Positions 41,121 to 50,130 of a DNA stretch of 50,130 nucleotides are shown piece by piece. Within the stretch, counting starts at the first letter, position 1; every line of letters starts with the position of its first letter. The stretch is from Gammaproteobacteria bacterium (lineage in GTDB: Bacteria > Pseudomonadota > Gammaproteobacteria > PS1 > Pseudothioglobaceae). A program made the position numbers and the translations under genes. Where the stretch lies: positions 1-50,130 of the forward strand of contig JASLYC010000087.1 in the NCBI GenBank assembly GCA_030739975.1, in the 5' to 3' direction. Under the pieces are notes generated by a model. That model did no database searches, had not been told where the DNA came from, and saw only the letters and a list, made by a program, of their open reading frames with translations.

Positions 41121-43163
41121 TTAAAACGAGGCTGCCAATCTAGAGCCCTGGTTTATTGCTCGTTTTGCATCAAGCTCGGCAGCAACGTCAGCACCGCCAA
41201 TTAAATGTGAAGAAATTCCATTTTTCTCCAATTCAGCATGTAAATCGCGGAACGGCACTTGTCCAGTACAAAGAACTATAGTATCTACTGGTAAAACATG
41301 TGTATTACCATCAACCAAGTAATGCAAGCCTTCATCATCAATTTTGTTATATTTGACGCCAGGTACCATATTAATTTTTTTTGTTTTTAAACTGGCACGA
41401 TGGATCCAACCAGTAGTCTTGCCAAGCTCTGCCCCCAGTCGCGTCGTCTTTCTCTGAAGCAATGTGATTTCTCTGGTTAGTGTTGGCGTATCGGGCTTGA
41501 TACCAATAAGACCACCTCTCACTCTATTTTTTGAATCTATACCCCATTTATTCAAAAATGCTCCTACATCAATACTTGACTTGTTACCATCATGAGATAA
41601 ATACTCACAAATATCAAAGCCAATGCCGCCAGCACCGATCACTGCAACTCGCTCACCTACTTCCTTTTTGTCTCTCAAAACATCTAAATAAGATAGGACT
41701 TTTGGATGATCTTGTCCAGATATTCCAGGCTCTCTTGGTAGAACACCAGTTGCAATTACCACCTCGTCAAAATGACCAGCCTTTACGATTGCCATATCAA
41801 CTTTTTGACCAAGCACTACGTTAACATTTAATACCTCTAAACGTCTAGAGAAGTAACGCAAGGTTTCATAGAACTCTTCCTTTCCTGGAATTTGTTTTGC
41901 TATATTGAACTGTCCACCTATTTCTTTTGAGGCCTCGAATAAAGTCACCTGATGTCCGCATTCAGCAGCGACAGTTGCACAAGCTAGACCAGCTGGACCA
42001 GCTCCCACAACAGCGATACGTTTTGAGCTTATTTTTCTCTCATAGATTAAATCTAGTTCATGACATGCTTGTGGGTTGACTAAACAGCTGCTGCGCTTTC
42101 GATTAAATACATGGTCTAAGCATGCTTGATTGCAGCCAATGCAGGTGTTGATTTCATCTGCCCTGCCCTCAATGGCTTTACTAACAAAATTAGGATCAGC
42201 TAAAAAAGGCCGCGCCATTGAAACCATGTCGGCATCGCCTCTTGCCAATACAGACTCGGCAACTTCTGGTGTATTAATCCGATTACTAGCGATTAGAGGC
42301 ACTGAAACTTCACCACGCAACTTGGCCGTAACCCAAGTAAAGCACCCCCTAGGAACCATGGTTGCAATCGTTGGAATTCTTGCCTCGTGCCAGCCTATAC
42401 CAGTATTAATAATGCTCACTCCAGCTTCTTCTAAAGCTTTTGCTAGTATAACAACCTCTTCCCAAGTACTGCCTTTTTCAAGCAAATCCAGCATTGAGAG
42501 TCGGAAAATAAGAATGAAATCTGGACCGACAACTGCTCGGGTCTGCCTAACAATTTTCAAGGCCATTCGGATACGGTTCTCAAACAAACCGCCCCACTCA
42601 TCTGTACGTTCGTTGGTATGCTTTGCGATAAACTGATGAATGAAGTATCCTTCAGAGCCCATAATCTCTACACCATCGTAACCAGCCTGCTGCGCCAAAC
42701 TAGCACAATTAACGTAATCCTCGATCGATCTCAAAACACCTTGGTTAGATAATGCTTTTGGCTTAAAAGGCGTAATTGGTGATTTAATCGCAGAAGCAGA
42801 AACAACAAATGGATGATACCCATATCGCCCTGTGTGCAGAATTTGCATACAAATTAACCCTCCTTCTGCGTGAACCGCATCGGTGATAATACGATGTTTT
42901 TTTACTTCTTTTTTGTTGGATAATTTTGCAGAGAGAAGCATGGCCCGGCCCACTCTGTTTGGTGCGATTCCCCCAGTAACAATAAGTCCAGCACCGCCAC
43001 GAGCTCTTTGCGAATAAAAAGCTGCCATATTTTCAAAACCATCGGCTTCCTCTTCCATGCCGGTATGCATGGACCCCATTAATACCCTATTCTGTAGAGT
43101 AATTTTGCCAACCCTTAAAGGCTTCAAAAGGTTAGGGTACAGCGTATCACTTACAGTTGTCAT
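41121..43163 (-). CDS. fadH: 2,4-dienoyl-CoA reductase (NADPH), FMN/Fe-S/FAD
   Basis: OYE-like barrel, CIGCNQACLDHVFNRKRSSCLVNP Fe-S motif, IAVVGAGPAGLACATVAAECGHQVTLFE. Confidence 0.92.
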   Translation of the reverse strand: MTTVSDTLYPNLLKPLRVGKITLQNRVLMGSMHTGMEEEADGFENMAAFYSQRARGGAGLIVTGGIAPNRVGRAMLLSAKLSNKKEVKKHRIITDAVHAEGGLICMQILHTGRYGYHPFVVSASAIKSPITPFKPKALSNQGVLRSIEDYVNCASLAQQAGYDGVEIMGSEGYFIHQFIAKHTNERTDEWGGLFENRIRMALKIVRQTRAVVGPDFILIFRLSMLDLLEKGSTWEEVVILAKALEEAGVSIINTGIGWHEARIPTIATMVPRGCFTWVTAKLRGEVSVPLIASNRINTPEVAESVLARGDADMVSMARPFLADPNFVSKAIEGRADEINTCIGCNQACLDHVFNRKRSSCLVNPQACHELDLIYERKISSKRIAVVGAGPAGLACATVAAECGHQVTLFEASKEIGGQFNIAKQIPGKEEFYETLRYFSRRLEVLNVNVVLGQKVDMAIVKAGHFDEVVIATGVLPREPGISGQDHPKVLSYLDVLRDKKEVGERVAVIGAGGIGFDICEYLSHDGNKSSIDVGAFLNKWGIDSKNRVRGGLIGIKPDTPTLTREITLLQRKTTRLGAELGKTTGWIHRASLKTKKINMVPGVKYNKIDDEGLHYLVDGNTHVLPVDTIVLCTGQVPFRDLHAELEKNGISSHLIGGADVAAELDAKRAINQGSRLAASF

Positions 43164-43225
43164 TTATATCTCCTAATCAATCATTACTAACTGCTCGAAC
43201 AACAGTTATTTTTATTATGAAAGTA

Positions 43226-43287
43226 ATTATAGCTTTTCACTGTTGATATATAATTAACACAATATTACTAATAGTTAACACTTTATT
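43226..43287 (-). promoter_or_regulatory. fadH promoter/operator: TATAAT (43226-43231, minus), half-site GTGTTAAT (43253-43260), half-site GTGTTAAC (43274-43281)
   Basis: Same architecture as 40594-40655. Confidence 0.7.
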
Positions 43288-43340
43288 TATAGAGTCCTCT
43301 GACAATCTTACTAAATGAATACTCTAGCAACATCTAACCA

Positions 43341-44339
43341 ATGAACGTTCATAGCACTGTTTGGCGATCTATCTCTCGTCTTCAATACCTCTATCCTAAT
43401 GAAGTAAATCAAATATGCCAAAGAATAGGCATTTCTCCAAGCCTTTTGGCCGGCCACAATCTTACATTACCACTCACTTTATTCTTAAACTTCTTTATTG
43501 AGGCAGAAGATATTTTTGACGACGATCTATTTTCCATCAAATACGCGCGCATGGCACAAATACGGCCAAATTACTCAGAGATTTTAGGGATGATTTCACT
43601 CTATTCTCCTAATTTAATCGAAAGCTTTAATTTGGTGAATTCCTATATTAACCTTGAATTAGATGGTATCGATATCAGCTTGATTCAAAAAACCAACGTT
43701 GTTGATATTCGCTTTGTGGCCAATGCGGCTATTGAGCACGCTAGCTTATATGAAAACTTATGCATGTCAATCTTTGCCACTTTTATTAAATCGCTGCACC
43801 ATCCAATAGATAAACTAACAACAAAAACAACAACCAAACAAGCCACTAGTGTCGTTCGTTCTTTATTTCATTGCCCTATTCAATTTAAGGCTAACCACAC
43901 GGCGATAATACTCACGAACGAAGTATCACTTAAACAAAACCCAACCGCCAATCCAAAATTGATAAGTTTGTTGGAAATTATGGCAAAAGAAAAAATTACC
44001 CAAAAAGCGAACGAAGGCAACATAGTTAACAGACTTGAAGATATTTATAATAGTTATGAAGACCGCTACAGTAATATCAACATTACCGAAACATCAAATT
44101 TATTAGGCCTTAGTATCAACACTCTGCGTAGAGAGCTAAGTAAACGAAAGACTACATTTCGTCAAACACTAAATAATTTCAAGCTAAAAAAAGCCAAATC
44201 AATGCTAGCCAGCAACTATTCAGTTAAAAGAGTGGCGTATTCTCTTGGTTATACTGAGCCTTCAGCATTTGTACGCTGGTTTATTAATCAGGCCAAACAA
44301 ACGCCTAAAGAATACAAAAAAGAAGTAACACGCCAATAA
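43341..44339 (+). CDS. AraC-family transcriptional regulator (Arabinose_bd-like N-terminus plus HTH_18)
   Basis: TETSNLLGLSINTLRRELSKRKTTFRQTLNNFKLKKAKSMLASNYSVKRVAYSLGYTEPSAFVRWFINQAKQTPKEYK. Confidence 0.92.
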   Translation: MNVHSTVWRSISRLQYLYPNEVNQICQRIGISPSLLAGHNLTLPLTLFLNFFIEAEDIFDDDLFSIKYARMAQIRPNYSEILGMISLYSPNLIESFNLVNSYINLELDGIDISLIQKTNVVDIRFVANAAIEHASLYENLCMSIFATFIKSLHHPIDKLTTKTTTKQATSVVRSLFHCPIQFKANHTAIILTNEVSLKQNPTANPKLISLLEIMAKEKITQKANEGNIVNRLEDIYNSYEDRYSNINITETSNLLGLSINTLRRELSKRKTTFRQTLNNFKLKKAKSMLASNYSVKRVAYSLGYTEPSAFVRWFINQAKQTPKEYKKEVTRQ

Positions 44340-44366
44340 AATTAGCTTTGAAGAACTAGAAAAAAA

Positions 44367-44813
44367 TTAAGACAGCTTGGCCTTAATAAGTTGAGAAACA
44401 GCGCCCATGTCTGCTTTGCCGTCTAGTTGACCTTTAAGCATACCCATAAGCTTGCCCATGTCTTTCATGGAATCGGAGCCAGAATCGTTAATTGTCTTAT
44501 CTACAAATATCTCTACTTCTTCATCGCTTAACTGTTCAGGCATGTATTTTTTAATAATTTCTAACTCTGCCTCTTCGATTTCAACAAGGTCAGTTCGTCC
44601 AGCTAAATCAAATTGAGAGATAGAATCTTTACGTTGCTTAACCATTTTGTTAATTACAGTTAACACTTGAGAATCATCTAGCTCAACACGCTCATCAACT
44701 TCTTTTTGTTTTATTGCCTCAATTATCATACGCGTTGCACGCAGAAACTCTTTGTCTTTAGCTTTCATTGCTGACTTCATATCATCAGTAATGCGTTTCT
44801 TTAGCTCGGACAT
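44367..44813 (-). CDS. yqeY: GatB/YqeY domain protein
   Basis: LKKRITDDMKSAMKAKDKEFLRATRMIIEAIKQKEVDER; KYMPEQLSDEE. Confidence 0.9.
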   Translation of the reverse strand: MSELKKRITDDMKSAMKAKDKEFLRATRMIIEAIKQKEVDERVELDDSQVLTVINKMVKQRKDSISQFDLAGRTDLVEIEEAELEIIKKYMPEQLSDEEVEIFVDKTINDSGSDSMKDMGKLMGMLKGQLDGKADMGAVSQLIKAKLS

Positions 44814-44842
44814 TTTGAATTTATATCTTATGAAATTAATTC

Positions 44843-45058
44843 TTAATACATGCGCTTGCGACGAACACGATTTTTTGCCATCTCTTTATGTGTCCTCTTA
44901 ACAGCAGCTGCCTTTTTGCGCTTATTAACCCAAGTTTTCTTTTCATAAAATTCTTTCTTTCTTACGTCTGTTATTACACCAGCTCTGTCGCATGAACGAC
45001 GGAAACGTCTTAGCGCTATATCAAATGGCTCGTTCTCTCTTACTTTAATTGATGGCAT
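44843..45058 (-). CDS. rpsU: 30S ribosomal protein S21
   Basis: [28 protein letters not shown]. Confidence 0.97.
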   Translation of the reverse strand: MPSIKVRENEPFDIALRRFRRSCDRAGVITDVRKKEFYEKKTWVNKRKKAAAVKRTHKEMAKNRVRRKRMY

Positions 45059-45071
45059 ATATAGTTATCCT

Positions 45072-45473
45072 TTATGATTCGTTGTTGTTGTCAACATTTG
45101 CTGAATCCACTGAACTATCAAAGTCAACCAATTGAACTATTGCCATCGGTGCCTTGTCTCCTGTTCTAAATCCAGTTTTTAATATCCTTATATAACCTCC
45201 AGGACGGTCTTTATAGAAAGGACCTAGCTGTGTAAATAATTTAGCTACAGAGGCATCATCACGCAGTTTGGAAAATACAATTCGACGATTTGCAACACTA
45301 TCTGTTTTTGCTTTAGTTATTAGAGGCTCAACAACACGCCTAAGCTCTTTAGCTTTAGGTAGAGTTGTTTTGATAGTTTCGTGCAAGAATAATGAGTTAG
45401 CCATATTCTTAAACATCGCTTTGCGATGTGATGAATTACGATTTAGTTGTCTACCTGACTTTCTATGTCTCAT
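45072..45473 (-). CDS. rplQ: 50S ribosomal protein L17
   Basis: [28 protein letters not shown]. Confidence 0.97.
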   Translation of the reverse strand: MRHRKSGRQLNRNSSHRKAMFKNMANSLFLHETIKTTLPKAKELRRVVEPLITKAKTDSVANRRIVFSKLRDDASVAKLFTQLGPFYKDRPGGYIRILKTGFRTGDKAPMAIVQLVDFDSSVDSANVDNNNES

Positions 45474-45482
45474 TTCTTTTTC

Positions 45483-46463
45483 CTATTCGCTCATTAAATC
45501 AACTGGTGGCCAATTTGCAATCGCTGTACCTAACTCCAAACCTTTGTCAGTTAAAACTTCTTTAATTTCATTCAAAGATTTTCGACCAAGATTAGGTGTT
45601 CTAAGTAAGTCTTGCTCAGTCTTCTGAATTAAATCTCCGATATAGTATATTTGCTCTGCTTTCAAGCAATTAGCAGAACGGACTGTTAATTCTAATTCAT
45701 CAACGGCTGCTAATAGTTGAGGGTCGAAATCATCAGAAGTAGGCAAAGCTTCTTCTTCTTCAACTAATTCCAATTCAACAAATGATGATAGCTGATCTTG
45801 TAGAATTGATGCCGCTCTTTTAATAGCATCTTCAGCATCTACGGAGCCATTTGTTTCGATTAATATATTTAATTTGTCAAGATTTACTCTTTGGTCAACA
45901 CGTGCTGCATCTACAGTAAAACTGACTCTCTTAATTGGTGAAAAACTTGCATCTAATTGCATACCGCCAATTGTAGAGGCATCTTCATCTCGCGATACTG
46001 CAGTATCATAACCTACTCCAGTTTTAACCTTTAAAGTCATACGTATATGGCCACCGTCATTAACAGTTGCAATTACTTTATCAGGATTAAACACACTAAT
46101 ATCGTTACTGTTAGCCTCAATATCGGCTACAGTAATTTCACAAGGACCTTTTTTGTCTATAACTATCTCTGTAGTATCAGAAGTATTCAGAACAACAGAA
46201 ACCTCTTTAAGGTTTAATAAAATGTCTAATACATCTTCCTGTACACCTTCGATGGTTGAAAATTCATGCATAACACCATCTATGGCTACTTCAGTAATTG
46301 CAGCGCCATACATTGAAGACAAAAGTGTTCTTCTAAGTGCGTTACCTAATGTATGCCCAAAACCTCTCTCCAGAGGCTCTAGCATAACTCTAAATTCATT
46401 TTTTGAAATCTCGGTTGATCCAACTAATTTTGGTTTTAAAAAATCTTTAGCACTACCTTGCAT
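45483..46463 (-). CDS. rpoA: DNA-directed RNA polymerase subunit alpha
   Basis: [43 protein letters not shown]; start at [12 protein letters not shown]. Confidence 0.97.
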   Translation of the reverse strand: MQGSAKDFLKPKLVGSTEISKNEFRVMLEPLERGFGHTLGNALRRTLLSSMYGAAITEVAIDGVMHEFSTIEGVQEDVLDILLNLKEVSVVLNTSDTTEIVIDKKGPCEITVADIEANSNDISVFNPDKVIATVNDGGHIRMTLKVKTGVGYDTAVSRDEDASTIGGMQLDASFSPIKRVSFTVDAARVDQRVNLDKLNILIETNGSVDAEDAIKRAASILQDQLSSFVELELVEEEEALPTSDDFDPQLLAAVDELELTVRSANCLKAEQIYYIGDLIQKTEQDLLRTPNLGRKSLNEIKEVLTDKGLELGTAIANWPPVDLMSE

Positions 46464-46473
46464 ATTTAATTCC

Positions 46474-47100
46474 TTATTTTGAATACAATTCAACAATTAA
46501 ATGCTCTTCTATATCTGACGATAGTTCGTCACGCGAAGGAACATTCTTAAAAACACCTTTAAGGGCTTTATTATCAACATCAACCCAGTCAGCTTGACCA
46601 GATTGTTCGGCTAGCTCGATAGCTAACTGAATGCGATTTTGTTTTTTTGACTTTTCTCTAACAGCTATTTCATCATCAGCACTTACCTGATATGAAGGTA
46701 TATTTACAATAGAGCCGTTTATGAGAATTGATTTGTGCGATACTAACTGTCTCGCCTCTGCTCGTGTAGAAGCAAATCCCATACGATAAACAACATTATC
46801 TAAACGACACTCTAGAAGAGACAATAAGTTTTCACCTGTTGATCCTTTCTTAGCGCTTGCCTTTTTATAGTAAAGACGGAATTGCTTTTCTAAGATTCCA
46901 TAAATGCGCCTGACTTTTTGTTTTTCACGTAATTGTAATCCGTACTCAGTGCCTTTTTGTCTTCTAGCAGTTGCTCCATGCATACCTGGAAGCTGGGTAA
47001 CTTTACATTTTGAATCTAACGATCTTATTCCACTCTTTAAAAATAGGTCTGTGCCTTCACGGCGCGCTAATTTACAAGTAGGTCCAGTATATCTAGCCAT
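46474..47100 (-). CDS. rpsD: 30S ribosomal protein S4
   Basis: [48 protein letters not shown]. Confidence 0.97.
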   Translation of the reverse strand: MARYTGPTCKLARREGTDLFLKSGIRSLDSKCKVTQLPGMHGATARRQKGTEYGLQLREKQKVRRIYGILEKQFRLYYKKASAKKGSTGENLLSLLECRLDNVVYRMGFASTRAEARQLVSHKSILINGSIVNIPSYQVSADDEIAVREKSKKQNRIQLAIELAEQSGQADWVDVDNKALKGVFKNVPSRDELSSDIEEHLIVELYSK

Positions 47101-47109
47101 AATTTATCC

Positions 47110-47499
47110 TTATACTCTGCGTTTCTTAGAAGGACGACATCCATTATGAGGTATTGGCGTCACATCAGTGATTGATTGAATTTTTAAACCCTGCGCATTC
47201 AAGCCACGTATCGCAGAATCTCTTCCAGGACCAGGACCATTAACACGAACTTCTAGATTTTTCATACCAAAAGTCAACGCCTTTTCTCCACAATTACTAG
47301 CAGCTACTTGTGCAGCGAATGGGGTTGATTTTCTTGATCCTCTAAAGCCTGATCCGCCTGATGTTGCCCAACAAACTGCGTTGCCATGACGATCAGTTAT
47401 CATCACGATTGTATTATTAAATGTTGCATGGATATGCGCAATACCATCGGAAATAATTTTCTTTGATTTCTTTTTAGCTACTGTTTTTACCTTGGCCAT
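47110..47499 (-). CDS. rpsK: 30S ribosomal protein S11
   Basis: [46 protein letters not shown]. Confidence 0.97.
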   Translation of the reverse strand: MAKVKTVAKKKSKKIISDGIAHIHATFNNTIVMITDRHGNAVCWATSGGSGFRGSRKSTPFAAQVAASNCGEKALTFGMKNLEVRVNGPGPGRDSAIRGLNAQGLKIQSITDVTPIPHNGCRPSKKRRV

Positions 47500-47516
47500 T
47501 AATTTACTACCTATTA

Positions 47517-47870
47517 TTATTTGATTAAACGGCGAGGACCCTTGCGAGTTCTAGCATTAGTTTTAGTTCTCTGGCCACGAAGCGGTAATGATTTTCTATG
47601 TCGAATGCCTCTGTAACAGCCCAAATCCTTAAGTCGCTTAATATCTATTGCAACTTGACGCCTAAGGTCTCCCTCAACCTTATACTTAGCAACAACGTTT
47701 CTAATCAACTCCAGTTGATCCTCAGCTAAATCAATTACTTTAGTCTGTGGATCTAATTTTAATTCTTCGCATATCAATTTTGCTCTACTGGCGCCTATAC
47801 CAAATATTGACTGTAAACCAATAAAAATATGTTTATGTGTTGGGATATTGATTCCCGCTATTCTTGCCAT
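47517..47870 (-). CDS. rpsM: 30S ribosomal protein S13
   Basis: [51 protein letters not shown]. Confidence 0.97.
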   Translation of the reverse strand: MARIAGINIPTHKHIFIGLQSIFGIGASRAKLICEELKLDPQTKVIDLAEDQLELIRNVVAKYKVEGDLRRQVAIDIKRLKDLGCYRGIRHRKSLPLRGQRTKTNARTRKGPRRLIK

Positions 47871-47996
47871 AAATTTTCCTTATATCCTGTCTTTCTTTTT
47901 TGTATTTTTTGCTAATTTATTTAAGAAAATTAACAAAAAAATAAATTTTAAAAAAACCCGCAATTTTACTCTTGAGACCCTTTAATGTCAATTCTA

Positions 47997-48110
47997 TTAG
48001 CCCTGTCTTTGCTTATGACGAGGCTCCTTACATATGACCCTAACTACGCCATTACGTTTAACAACTTTACAGTTGTTACATATTTTTTTAACTGATGCTC
48101 TTACTTTCAT
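47997..48110 (-). CDS. rpmJ: 50S ribosomal protein L36 (absent from the supplied ORF track)
   Basis: Hand translation: [37 protein letters not shown], zinc-ribbon C..C...C...H. Confidence 0.95.
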   Translation of the reverse strand: MKVRASVKKICNNCKVVKRNGVVRVICKEPRHKQRQG

Positions 48111-48122
48111 AATTACTACCTT

Positions 48123-49421
48123 TTAGTTTAAACCAGCCTTCTTCATTAATGAATCGTATTGATTAGACATTAAATGAGACTGCGCTTGTGCGATAAAATC
48201 CATTACCACAACGACGATGATTAACAAAGAGGTGCCGCCAAAATAAAATGGCACGTTCCAATATAAAATCAAAAATTCTGGCAACAGGCATACTGCAGTT
48301 ATATATATTGCGCCTGAAGCAGTAAGTCTAGACATAACAGAATCGATATAATCTGCTGAATGTTGCCCTGGCCTAATACCGGGGATAAAGCCTCCAGATT
48401 TACGTAGATTATCTGCCGTATCTTTTGAGTCAAACGTAAGTGCAGTATAAAAGAATGTGAAAAATACTATTGCCAAACCATAAAAAATAACGTACAAAGG
48501 CTGGCCCGGAGAAATGCTTGCTGTTAAGTCTGCAAGCCATCCCATTCCCTCACTCTGAGAGAACCATCCACCTAATGTAGCAGGGAATAAAATAATACTT
48601 GATGCAAAAATTGGCGGTATAACTCCGGCCATATTTATCTTTAAAGGCAAGTATGAACTTTGTCCTCCAACCATTTTTCGGCCCTGCTGACGTTTAGCAT
48701 AATTTACTGTAATCCTTCTCTGTCCTCTCTCCATAAATACTACAAAGGCTGTAACTAATAGCGCCATAGCAAATATTATTATTACCAAAATTACTGTTAA
48801 CTCTCCAGTACTAACAAGCGATAATGTTGAACCAAGCGCAGAAGGAAGGCCGGAAACAATTCCAGCAAAAATTATCATGGAAATACCATTTCCTATACCT
48901 TTTTCAGTAATCTGTTCGCCAAGCCACATCAAAAATAAAGTTCCAGTTGTAAGAGTAATTACGGTTACTAAATTGAATGTAAATCCAGCCTGTGTAACCA
49001 ACGCAACTCCTCCAGCACTTTGAGATTGAAGCGCAAATGAAATTGCATTTGCTTGAAAAACTGCCAATACTACAGTTCCAATACGAGTGTACTGAGTAAT
49101 TTTTCTTCTACCTGTCTCACCTTCTTTTTTTAACTGCTCCAACTTTGGTACAACAGAAGTCATTAGCTGGATAATGATAGAAGCTGAGATGTATGGCATT
49201 ATGCCTAATGTAAATATAGATAACCTTTCTAGCGCTCCACCAGAAAACATATTAAACATATCCAAAATTGTGCCCTGTTGATCCTGCACTAATGAAGCTA
49301 GCGCTATGGGTGAAATAAATGGAATTGTTATATGCGTTCCTAGACGAAAAACGACTAACGCACCCAATAAAAAAAGGATGCGTCTTGTTAAATCTTCTGA
49401 AAGGCCTAAAGGTTGACTCAT
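48123..49421 (-). CDS. secY: Preprotein translocase subunit SecY
   Basis: [47 protein letters not shown]-type loop; [10 protein letters not shown]. Confidence 0.97.
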   Translation of the reverse strand: MSQPLGLSEDLTRRILFLLGALVVFRLGTHITIPFISPIALASLVQDQQGTILDMFNMFSGGALERLSIFTLGIMPYISASIIIQLMTSVVPKLEQLKKEGETGRRKITQYTRIGTVVLAVFQANAISFALQSQSAGGVALVTQAGFTFNLVTVITLTTGTLFLMWLGEQITEKGIGNGISMIIFAGIVSGLPSALGSTLSLVSTGELTVILVIIIFAMALLVTAFVVFMERGQRRITVNYAKRQQGRKMVGGQSSYLPLKINMAGVIPPIFASSIILFPATLGGWFSQSEGMGWLADLTASISPGQPLYVIFYGLAIVFFTFFYTALTFDSKDTADNLRKSGGFIPGIRPGQHSADYIDSVMSRLTASGAIYITAVCLLPEFLILYWNVPFYFGGTSLLIIVVVVMDFIAQAQSHLMSNQYDSLMKKAGLN

Positions 49422-49424
49422 ATA

Positions 49425-49868
49425 TTACTCAATTATCGAGCCCTTAGCTGCCTCTATAGCTGCCTTTGCGCCCTTGGTTGCTTTAATACCTGTTAATTTA
49501 ACTGCCCTGGTTATTTCACCTGAAAGAATAACCTTAACTCTTAATATATTTTTTGTAATAAGATTGTGTTTCTTTAAAACTTCAATGTTTATATCGGTTT
49601 CTTCAAGCTTATTTATTTCAGACAAAGTTACCTGTGATGTAGTAATTGATACTCTTGATGAAAAACCAACCTTAGGTAGTCTACGCTGTAAAGGCATCTG
49701 TCCGCCTTCAAAGCCAATCTTAGAGAAACCGCCTGAGCGAGACTTTTGGCCTTTATGGCCACGACCACAGGTCTTACCAAAACCACTACCGATTCCTCGA
49801 CCAACGCGTTTCCTTGAAAATTTTTCACCCTCTGCTGGTGTTAGTGTATTTAATTGCATAGTACTCAT
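49425..49868 (-). CDS. rplO: 50S ribosomal protein L15
   Basis: [45 protein letters not shown]. Confidence 0.96.
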   Translation of the reverse strand: MSTMQLNTLTPAEGEKFSRKRVGRGIGSGFGKTCGRGHKGQKSRSGGFSKIGFEGGQMPLQRRLPKVGFSSRVSITTSQVTLSEINKLEETDINIEVLKKHNLITKNILRVKVILSGEITRAVKLTGIKATKGAKAAIEAAKGSIIE

Positions 49869-49873
49869 AATTC

Positions 49874-50130
49874 TTAACCTTCAACTCTAATCAAATAAGA
49901 TACTTTGTTAATCATGCCGCGTACCTCTGGAGTGTCTACTAATTCAACTGTTTGATTTATTCTTTTTAAACCTAGACCACTTATTGTTGCACGATGTGAT
50001 GGTATACGGCCATTAAAACTCTTTAACAATGTAACAGTGAGAGTTTTTTTATTAGCGGCAGCCTTCTTAACAGCTTCCTTTTTTGGGGCTGCTTTTTTAA
50101 CAGCTTCCTTTTTTGGGGCTACTTTTTTAA
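49874..50130 (-). CDS. rpmD: 50S ribosomal protein L30 with N-terminal K/A/P-rich repeat extension (5' partial at window end)
   Basis: Hand translation: ...[84 protein letters not shown]; location directly upstream of rplO. Confidence 0.92.
   Translation of the reverse strand, partial: KKVAPKKEAVKKAAPKKEAVKKAAANKKTLTVTLLKSFNGRIPSHRATISGLGLKRINQTVELVDTPEVRGMINKVSYLIRVEG
50071..50130. repeat. 30-bp tandem repeat, two copies visible (29/30 identical), plus a degenerate third unit at 50041-50070
   Basis: cagcttccttttttggggctgcttttttaa / cagcttccttttttggggctacttttttaa. Confidence 0.95.

Noticed and set aside
42130-42636. 168-aa plus-strand ORF antisense to fadH
   Set aside because: Entirely within a strongly recognised gene on the other strand, no recognisable domain; typical shadow ORF.
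44659-44666. A third GTTAACAC half-site (context CAGTTAACACTTG)
   Set aside because: Lies inside yqeY coding sequence, has no partner at 21 bp and no TATAAT at the required spacing; treated as chance.
49474-49890. 138-aa plus-strand ORF antisense to rplO
   Set aside because: Shadow of a conserved ribosomal gene.
1-50130. CRISPR arrays, IS elements, prophage, toxin-antitoxin or known defence systems
   Set aside because: No regularly spaced repeats, transposase, integrase or defence-gene signatures recognised on either strand.

Overview
The window is AT-rich gammaproteobacterial chromosome, densely coding, with gene content suggesting a sulfur-oxidising, SUP05/Thioglobus-like lineage (TusA and DsrE2-like genes, c4-type cytochrome, DUF302, TauE/SafE). 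Taxonomy is inferred, not computed. From left to right: rpiA (partial), tusA-dsrE2, HAD/LOG/hemL/holB/tmk and a fused pabC-mltG gene; a DUF1538-DUF1538-PII-like-CBS operon with DUF302 and MBL-fold genes; pepA, dsbC-like, rsmB; a proteostasis block (lon, hflX, clpX, clpP, tig); cytochromes; engB, an AddB-like PD-(D/E)XK protein, cca, msrB, ubiX, TauE/SafE, DUF3530, tdk, patatin; a visibly GC-richer fatty-acid beta-oxidation block (fadD, DUF2889, fadA, fadB-type, fadE, NTF2-like, fadH) with a divergent AraC-family regulator; then yqeY, rpsU and the end of the ribosomal spc/alpha operons through rpmD. Strongest findings: (1) a 39-bp motif (36/39 identical) upstream of both fadE and fadH, with tandem half-sites 21 bp apart and a perfect TATAAT exactly 21 nt downstream in both copies, the likely operator of the adjacent AraC regulator; (2) a 600-aa PabC-MltG fusion; (3) a two-component DUF1538 membrane protein operon with dedicated PII-like and CBS proteins; (4) a K/A/P-rich decapeptide-repeat extension on ribosomal protein L30 at the window edge. 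No tRNA, rRNA, CRISPR or transposon was recognised.
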